DNA of 13,740 nt from JAKBCQ01 sp021807585 (lineage in GTDB: Bacteria; Planctomycetota; Planctomycetia; Isosphaerales; Isosphaeraceae), in assembly GCA_027325115.1 (NCBI GenBank), contig DAHWFG010000352.1, positions 1-13,740 on the forward strand, read 5' to 3'. How positions within the stretch are numbered: the stretch's first letter is position 1; every line of letters starts with the position of its first letter. Positions 8,605 to 13,740 of the stretch are shown one piece after another. The translations under genes and the position numbers were made by a program. The notes under the pieces were generated by a model. It worked only from the letters and a program-made list of their open reading frames with translations, was not told the origin of the DNA and made no database searches.

Positions 8605-8937
8605 TCATTTGCCTTCGGTTTTGACGGGCCTGCGCGCGAAGATTCGGTAGCTCGAAGCCTGAAGTTCGGTGGCGCCCGCGTCTTGCGAGAGTTTCCAGAC
8701 GGGAATGATCTGCATCACGTCCCACCCTTGTCGATCAAGGTTGTTGAGCGAATCGACGACCCCCTCGCTCGATGCGGCGATCGTCGTGAATTCGGAGGCG
8801 GGACGAGGCGCGGGGTCGGCGACGCGCCGACCGTGAGCCGGAGCGAGCGCCGCGAAAAGCGTCGCCCCGGCGCAACAAATCCCGACCCACGAAAGAACCT
8901 TCAACGAATTGATCGCTTTTGTGTGAAGAATCGTCAT
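8605..8937 (-). CDS. Small exported protein, DUF4177-like
   Basis: This 110-residue protein starts with a basic segment and a hydrophobic stretch (about residues 13-35) ending in ALAPAHG, which fits a signal peptide or a single N-terminal membrane anchor. The mature part carries VVDSLNNLDRQGWDVMQIIPVW (59-80) and then SYRIFARRP (96-104). This resembles the short DUF4177 fold, in which a helix with LNxLgxxGWelv precedes a strand ending in F-x-RP; that is a match from memory. The start is firm: on the minus strand AAGGAG lies 8 bases before the ATG at 8937. The gene converges on leuS (50-base gap) and diverges from the hsp70 gene (160-base shared upstream region). No function is known to me. 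Confidence 0.8.
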   Translation of the reverse strand: MTILHTKAINSLKVLSWVGICCAGATLFAALAPAHGRRVADPAPRPASEFTTIAASSEGVVDSLNNLDRQGWDVMQIIPVWKLSQDAGATELQASSYRIFARRPVKTEGK

Positions 8938-8960
8938 CTTAGAATCTCCTTGGATATAGA

Positions 8961-9031
8961 CGATCGCACGCCGAAAGCCGAGCGACCGATCGCGTCCATT
9001 TTAATCGATCCGCGACGATCGCGTGGATTTC
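8961..9031. repeat. CGATCGC repeats in the divergent promoter region
   Basis: CGATCGC occurs at 8961-8967, 8987-8993 and 9016-9022. The last two sit in a longer imperfect repeat (8987-9002 and 9016-9031, 13 of 16 identical). They lie between the divergent small exported-protein gene and hsp70. They may be operator-like, but CGATC words are abundant throughout the window. No CIRCE element was seen. Confidence 0.35.
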
Positions 9032-9097
9032 TTCTTTGAGCCGTGCGGAGAATCGTCGGCGGCGTCGGCAACATCCAGGTCTTTAAGCGGAATAAAC

Positions 9098-11983
9098 ATG
9101 TCGCGATCACGTTATATCGTCGGGATCGATTTGGGGACGACGAATTGCGCTTTAGCGTATGTCGATACGAAAGGTCGCGAACGGCCGTCGGCCGACATCA
9201 AGGTGTTTGACGTTCCGCAGCTCGTCGCGCTTGGGGAGACGGGATCGCGTTCGATGTTGCCTTCATTTTTATATCTTGCTGGGGAACACGAACTCCCCGC
9301 GGGATCGACGCGATTACCGTGGCGTGAATCGGGTAATCGGATCGTCGGCGAGCCTGCGCGGGTTCAGGGAGCGAGCGTTCCCGGCAGGCTTGTATCGAGC
9401 GCCAAGAGCTGGCTTTGCCACGCGGGGGTCGATCGCGAGGCCGAGATCTTGCCGTGGGGCGCCGCGAGCGACGTCGCGCGGATCTCCCCCGTCGACGCTT
9501 CGGCCGAATATCTCAACCATTTACGCGACGCCTGGAATTATCGCTTTGCGACGACCGGCGAAGCGTCTCGACTTGAAGCGCAAGAGGTGATTCTGACGGT
9601 TCCCGCGTCGTTCGACGAGGCCGCGCGGGAATTGACGGTTGAAGCCGCCAAACGCGCCGGGCTCGATCGAGTGACGTTGATCGAAGAGCCTCAAGCCGCG
9701 TTTTATTGCTGGATTGTTACGCATAAAGATAACTGGCAAAAAGAGGTTAAGGCGGGCGAGTTGATTCTGGTGTGTGATATCGGCGGCGGAACGACCGATT
9801 TCAGCCTGATCACCGTGGTGGAAACGCCCGACGGCCCCGGATTTCGCCGGGTCGCGGTGGGTGATCATCTGATGCTCGGCGGCGACAACATCGATCTGGC
9901 GCTGGCGCATCAGGTTGAACGCAAGCTCGGCGGAGCGCGCCTTGACGCGCGTCAGTGGTCGGCGCTCGCTCAGGCGTGCCGAACCGCGAAGGAGAAGCTG
10001 CTCGCCGACGATCCTCCCGACAAATGGCCGATCCTTGTCGCGGGACGGGGATCGAAATTGATCGGCGGTTCGATCCAGGCCGAGCTCAGCCGCGCCGAGG
10101 CGCTTCACGGCGTGATCGACGGCTTCTTTCCGCTCGCCAAACCCGACGAAGAGCCCGCCCGCGGCGGCCGCGCCGGGCTGCAGGAATTCGGCTTGCCGTT
10201 TGTCGCCGATCCCGCGATACCCCGCCATCTCGCGAGCTTTCTCCGAACAAGAGCCGCCGAAATCCCCGGCGCGGCGGCCGATCGCCCCGTTCGCCCCGAT
10301 CTCATTCTCTTCAACGGCGGAGCGCTCACGCCTTCGATCATTCTGAATAGAATTGTAGATGTTATTAATTCTTGGTTTATTGATGAAAACGGAGTCGCCG
10401 CGGGGTCGCTTCGGGTGTTGAGCAACGATTCGCTCGACCTGGCGGTCGCGATCGGCGCGGCGTATTACGGAGTTGCGCGGCGGGGCGGGGGGATTCGCGT
10501 CGGCGGCGGCACGGCGCGGTCGTATTACATCGGGTACGAATCGCATGATAACAATAAGCCGTGGCTATGTGTTGTTCCGCGCGACGCCGAGGAGGGGGAC
10601 GAGATCACGATCGATCGCCGCGATTTTGAACTTTTGATGGGTAAACCCGTTCAGTTCCCGCTCGCGAGCAGTTCGGTTCGGCCGCAAGACGTCGCGGGCG
10701 ATCTCGTTGCGGCGGATCCCGATTCGATCCGCGATTTGCCTCCGGTGCGGGCGATCATGAAGGTCGGACGCAAGGCGAAAGCCGAGCGCGTTCCCGTTCG
10801 CCTCTCGGCACGCGTGAACGAGATCGGTACGATCGAACTCTGGTGCCGGTCGATCAACGACGACCGTCGTTGGCGGCTCCAGATTCAACTTCGAACTCCG
10901 ACGGGATCACAATCGAGCGTGTCGAAAGCGAGTCTCGCTCTCGGCGGGCTCGACGCGCGCTCGACTCAGATCGAACAATCGATCATTGATCAGGCGTGCG
11001 ACGCGATTCGGCGCGCGTTCGCCTCGACAAACGACGACGAGACGGGCCCTTCGCGGCTGATCCGAAGGCTCGAGGAGATCGTCGAATCCGATCGATCCGA
11101 ATGGCCCGCATCGGCCTTACGCGCGTTCTGGGAGCCGTTGCGGGAATCGATCGACGCCCGCAAGCGGAGCCCGCGTCACGAATCGCGCTGGCTCAATCTC
11201 GCGGGTTATTGTCTTCGACCAGGCGCGGGATACCCGCTCGACGAGCTTCGCATCAAAGCGCTTTGGCCGTTATTTCACCAGGGATTACATCATATTAAAG
11301 ACAGTCAATGCCGAGTCGACTGGTGGGTGTTATGGCGGCGAACCGCGGCGGGGCTCAACCGCGTTCATCACGAGGAGATCGAACGCCGGGGCGTTCCGTT
11401 ACTGGGAATCGTCAAATCGGCGTCCGGGGCGGGATCGGCGGCGGCGAAGAAACAGGGGCGACCGAAGCCCGAACCGCACGAGATCGCCGAGATTTGGCGA
11501 TGCATTGCGAGCCTCGAACGGCTATCGGCCGCGCTCAAAGAAAAACTTGCCGATTCTTTGATTCAAGACGTGCGAAAGCCCGCGATCCCCGGTCACGCTC
11601 TTTGGTGCCTGGGGCGGCTGGACGCTCGGACGCTCGTCTTTGGTCCCGCAAACGCGGTCGTCCCGCCGCAATCCGTCGAACGCCGGCTCGATGTTCTTTT
11701 GAATCGAACATATCAACCGGGACGCGAGACGACCGACGCGATCTTCGCGTTGATCCAGATCGCCCGGATCAGCGGCGATCGAGCGCGCGACCTCGACCCC
11801 GAGGTTCTCGAAAAAGTGATCGACAAGTTGAGAACGCTCGGCGCCGACGAGAGCCGGATTCTTCCGCTCGTCTCGTATCAGGAGCCGCAAGCCGATCAAC
11901 AGGCCGAGGCGCTGGGCGAGGCTCCGCCGATCGGTCTTCGACTCCTCTCCTCGATTGACGACGAGGAAAACACAAAAACGTGA
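9098..11983 (+). CDS. Large Hsp70-family protein with non-canonical C-terminal half
   Basis: This 961-residue protein has a complete actin-like Hsp70 ATPase domain in its first 460 or so residues. Visible motifs are IDLGTTNCALAY (10-21), SSAKSWL (100-106, where DnaK has its catalytic lysine), VPASFDEAAR (168-177), EEPQAAFY (196-203), DIGGGTTDFS (227-236), GGDNID (261-266) and NGGALTPS (406-413). A charged insert lies at about 345-400. After residue 465 the sequence no longer resembles the DnaK substrate-binding domain and lacks the DnaK C-terminal lid and tail. Large bacterial Hsp70s of this size often carry the DUF3731 region, which is my best guess. ATG at 9098 fits the family N-terminus; the 25-residue upstream extension is excluded. 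The Shine-Dalgarno site is poor. No DnaJ, GrpE or second Hsp70 gene is adjacent. It presumably uses ATP for client remodelling, but its clients are unknown. Confidence 0.9.
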   Translation: MSRSRYIVGIDLGTTNCALAYVDTKGRERPSADIKVFDVPQLVALGETGSRSMLPSFLYLAGEHELPAGSTRLPWRESGNRIVGEPARVQGASVPGRLVSSAKSWLCHAGVDREAEILPWGAASDVARISPVDASAEYLNHLRDAWNYRFATTGEASRLEAQEVILTVPASFDEAARELTVEAAKRAGLDRVTLIEEPQAAFYCWIVTHKDNWQKEVKAGELILVCDIGGGTTDFSLITVVETPDGPGFRRVAVGDHLMLGGDNIDLALAHQVERKLGGARLDARQWSALAQACRTAKEKLLADDPPDKWPILVAGRGSKLIGGSIQAELSRAEALHGVIDGFFPLAKPDEEPARGGRAGLQEFGLPFVADPAIPRHLASFLRTRAAEIPGAAADRPVRPDLILFNGGALTPSIILNRIVDVINSWFIDENGVAAGSLRVLSNDSLDLAVAIGAAYYGVARRGGGIRVGGGTARSYYIGYESHDNNKPWLCVVPRDAEEGDEITIDRRDFELLMGKPVQFPLASSSVRPQDVAGDLVAADPDSIRDLPPVRAIMKVGRKAKAERVPVRLSARVNEIGTIELWCRSINDDRRWRLQIQLRTPTGSQSSVSKASLALGGLDARSTQIEQSIIDQACDAIRRAFASTNDDETGPSRLIRRLEEIVESDRSEWPASALRAFWEPLRESIDARKRSPRHESRWLNLAGYCLRPGAGYPLDELRIKALWPLFHQGLHHIKDSQCRVDWWVLWRRTAAGLNRVHHEEIERRGVPLLGIVKSASGAGSAAAKKQGRPKPEPHEIAEIWRCIASLERLSAALKEKLADSLIQDVRKPAIPGHALWCLGRLDARTLVFGPANAVVPPQSVERRLDVLLNRTYQPGRETTDAIFALIQIARISGDRARDLDPEVLEKVIDKLRTLGADESRILPLVSYQEPQADQQAEALGEAPPIGLRLLSSIDDEENTKT

Positions 11984-12016
11984 CGAACATCTTTCTTGCT
12001 GATGTCGTCACGTTTT
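11975..12016. terminator. Intrinsic terminator overlapping the hsp70 stop codon (bidirectional)
   Basis: The strand from 11975 to 11991 pairs with 12001-12016 in a 16-bp stem with one bulged A and a 9-base loop. It is flanked by AAAA on the left and TTTT on the right. The hsp70 stop TGA (11981-11983) lies inside the left arm. The mirror symmetry lets it also stop transcripts of the convergent NHL gene, which would end in five T. Confidence 0.85.
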
Positions 12017-12045
12017 CATTTAAACATAGCGGTTGACTCAAAGAT

Positions 12046-12072
12046 CTCGGCGTTCGTGCGGCGAACGCCGAG
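12046..12072. repeat. Perfect 11-bp inverted repeat between convergent genes
   Basis: CTCGGCGTTCG (12046-12056) and CGAACGCCGAG (12062-12072) are exact reverse complements around TGCGG. There is no clear T-run on either side. It sits 21 bases after the stop of the NHL gene and may help end that transcript or protect its 3' end. Confidence 0.6.
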
Positions 12073-12093
12073 CGAGTTCGACGCGGTCCTTGA

Positions 12094-13740
12094 TTACCTG
12101 GGGACGCCGAGTTCGATCGTATCGCCGCCGTTTTGGGCGAATTCAAGGGTCGTCTTCCAGACGAAGGTTTTGGGGGTGCAGAGCCCTTCTTGGCCCGTTT
12201 TGCAGACGATCGTCGAGACCGCGATTTGCAGCGGCAGCTTGTCTCCCGCGGCGAACGATTTGGCGAGCGGAATCTCGATCGTGAACCGATCTTTGGGGGG
12301 ATTGATCTCCCACGGTTTATCAATGGCGGGATCGGCGACGGCGTCGGCGGCGCCCGGAGTGTCGATGTAATAAGGCGAGGGGGCGTCGAGATTGAGCTTC
12401 ATCCCCTTGGGGAGCGTGAGCGCAACGTCGACCGTCAGCCGATTTCCCGGTTTCACTCGCGTGACGGGAATCTCGACGAGCGTTTGATTCAAGAATTTGC
12501 TCGGCTTTTTCGGCCGCGCGGGGAGGGGTGGAGCAAGATTCTCAAACGTGAGCGTATGAACCTTATTTGTCGTTAGATCGGCGACGCGAACGAGTCCGTT
12601 ATCGGTATCGGCGATGTACAACTTTCCGTCGGCGTAGCTTAAACCCCCGGGCTGATAAAACATCGGCGGATCGTCGCTCTCCCCCGGCGTCCCTTTGCCC
12701 AACAGCGTCTTCACCGTTCGCGATCGAACGTCACAAACTTTAATCTTACAATTATATGTATCGGCGATAAAAAGTTTGCCGTCGCCGTAGGCGACTCCCA
12801 GGCAGTGCTGGAGCCGAACACCTTCTCCCTGACCGTCGATATCGCCGTATTCGAACAAACCCTGGCCGACGATCGATCGAACCGAGAGCGCCTTGCCGAG
12901 CGTGATCTCACGGATTCCGGAAACCTCGGAATCGGCCACGAACAGACGTTTGGCTCCGTCGGATGCGAGCCCGCTCGGCTGAGCGAACGCCGAATCATCG
13001 GCGCCTCCGTCGACGATCTGCTCCATCGAGGAACCCGCGAGATGCGCCACGGTCGCGGTCTTGAGATTGAGCGACCAGATTTGATGGCAACCCGCCATCG
13101 CAATCGCGAGAGATTGTGAGCCTGGAATCAGGGCGACATCCCAGGGACTTGTCAGAGGAGTCGTCTTCGCCGGTTTGCGCGATCGAATCGCGGGTCCCTG
13201 CGCACCCGTTCCCGCGACCGTCGACACCGTTTTGGAAGTCAAATCGACCGCCCGAATCGCATGATTCTCGGTATCGGCGACATAGAGCACGTTGTCGACA
13301 AGGCATAAACCTTGAGGCCGGTTGAAACACGCCTTGGCATAATCGCCGTCGATAAGACCTTCGCCTCCCGACCCGATCGTCGTCACATTTTTACCATCAA
13401 GATCCGACATAATGATTCGATTATGCCCGGTATCTGTTGTGAACAAACGTTTACCCGTGGAATCGGCGAGGATTTTTCCCGGATAAAGGAGCGGAGAACG
13501 CGAGGCGCGATCACTCTCCGGGAAAAACTTGATCGGCGTTTCGTTGATCTCTCCCTTCGCTTTGTGCGCCGCGATCAATCGACCGATTTCGCGATCGAAC
13601 GTGCGGCGATGTCCCTCGCCGGGAAGCCCGCCGACGAATTTCCCTGTCGCGTCGATCAGGACGAGAGTGGGCCAACTGCTCACATTGAATCGATTCCAAA
13701 GCGTTTGGTTGGCGTCGTTGATCACGGGATGCTTGATGCG
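12094..13740 (-). CDS. Thioredoxin-like/NHL-repeat protein, 5' end outside the window
   Basis: The visible 548 residues run to the right edge, where the frame is still open (RIKHPVIND), so the N-terminus is missing. The first visible part is the C-terminal half of a thioredoxin fold with the cis-proline motif SWPTLVLID (residues 22-30). A six-bladed-type NHL propeller follows, with repeated blades of the form FNRPQGLC...LYVADTENHAIR, FAQPSGLA...LFVADSEVSGIR, LQHCLGVA...LFIADTYNCKIK and FYQPGGLS...LYIADTDNGLVR. The last 130 residues form a beta-rich domain like the DsbD N-terminal family, with a Cys pair near IVCKTGQEGLC. This order matches NHLRC2-type proteins, common in planctomycetes. Whether the thioredoxin part has a CxxC motif cannot be seen. 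It probably works in redox or protein-interaction roles, possibly outside the cytoplasm; the precise function is unknown. Confidence 0.9.
   Translation of the reverse strand, partial: RIKHPVINDANQTLWNRFNVSSWPTLVLIDATGKFVGGLPGEGHRRTFDREIGRLIAAHKAKGEINETPIKFFPESDRASRSPLLYPGKILADSTGKRLFTTDTGHNRIIMSDLDGKNVTTIGSGGEGLIDGDYAKACFNRPQGLCLVDNVLYVADTENHAIRAVDLTSKTVSTVAGTGAQGPAIRSRKPAKTTPLTSPWDVALIPGSQSLAIAMAGCHQIWSLNLKTATVAHLAGSSMEQIVDGGADDSAFAQPSGLASDGAKRLFVADSEVSGIREITLGKALSVRSIVGQGLFEYGDIDGQGEGVRLQHCLGVAYGDGKLFIADTYNCKIKVCDVRSRTVKTLLGKGTPGESDDPPMFYQPGGLSYADGKLYIADTDNGLVRVADLTTNKVHTLTFENLAPPLPARPKKPSKFLNQTLVEIPVTRVKPGNRLTVDVALTLPKGMKLNLDAPSPYYIDTPGAADAVADPAIDKPWEINPPKDRFTIEIPLAKSFAAGDKLPLQIAVSTIVCKTGQEGLCTPKTFVWKTTLEFAQNGGDTIELGVPR

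Noticed and set aside
9023..9097. 25-residue N-terminal extension of the Hsp70 protein
   Set aside because: The family N-terminus (short tail then GIDLGTT) is complete from the ATG at 9098, and the extension overlaps the promoter-region repeats.
8938..9097. CIRCE-type heat-shock operator before hsp70
   Set aside because: No TTAGCACTC/GAGTGCTAA inverted repeat is present in the region.
9521..10546. Minus-strand 341-codon frame inside the hsp70 gene
   Set aside because: Antisense shadow of the conserved Hsp70 ATPase domain, with no family resemblance.

Overview
The window looks like a chromosomal stretch of a planctomycete, most plausibly of the Isosphaera/Singulisphaera side of Planctomycetota. 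This is inferred from gene content: a long bL28 with an internal insert, a thioredoxin-NHL-repeat protein with a DsbD-like tail, a large Hsp70 with a non-canonical C-terminal half, and a LeuRS lacking the usual second cysteine pair. GC is high and C/G-ending codons dominate. No insertion sequence, phage gene, CRISPR array, rRNA or tRNA was recognised.

Layout, left to right. Positions 1-400 hold no convincing gene but carry an AT-rich edge, a 10-bp perfect hairpin, a 20-bp imperfect tandem repeat and a second hairpin. This is followed by rpmF (bL32, 401-610, +) and rpmB (bL28, 664-984, +). Convergent to these is acs (acetyl-CoA synthetase, 1034-3007, -). A strong intrinsic terminator at 3163-3193 separates acs from the upstream acyl-CoA desaturase gene (3222-4202, -). 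A possible 61-residue reading frame (4334-4519, -) lies in the next gap. Then come a short zinc alcohol dehydrogenase of the MDR superfamily (4583-5521, +) and leuS (5717-8554, +), the latter preceded by a leader that can fold into a three-way junction. A small exported protein resembling DUF4177 (8605-8937, -) is convergent with leuS and divergent from a 961-residue Hsp70-family protein (9098-11983, +). An intrinsic terminator that swallows the hsp70 stop codon, and a second hairpin, separate it from the convergent NHL-repeat gene (12094 to beyond the right edge, -).

The genes do not form one pathway. They are mostly single-gene units: translation (bL32, bL28, LeuRS), acetate activation and lipid desaturation (acs, desaturase), one oxidoreductase, one orphan chaperone and two exported or redox-type proteins. 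I did not find a clear undescribed multi-gene system. The items most worth a second look are the structured leader before leuS, the structured non-coding region before rpmF, the altered zinc-knuckle spacing in bL32, and the orphan Hsp70 paired divergently with a small exported protein.
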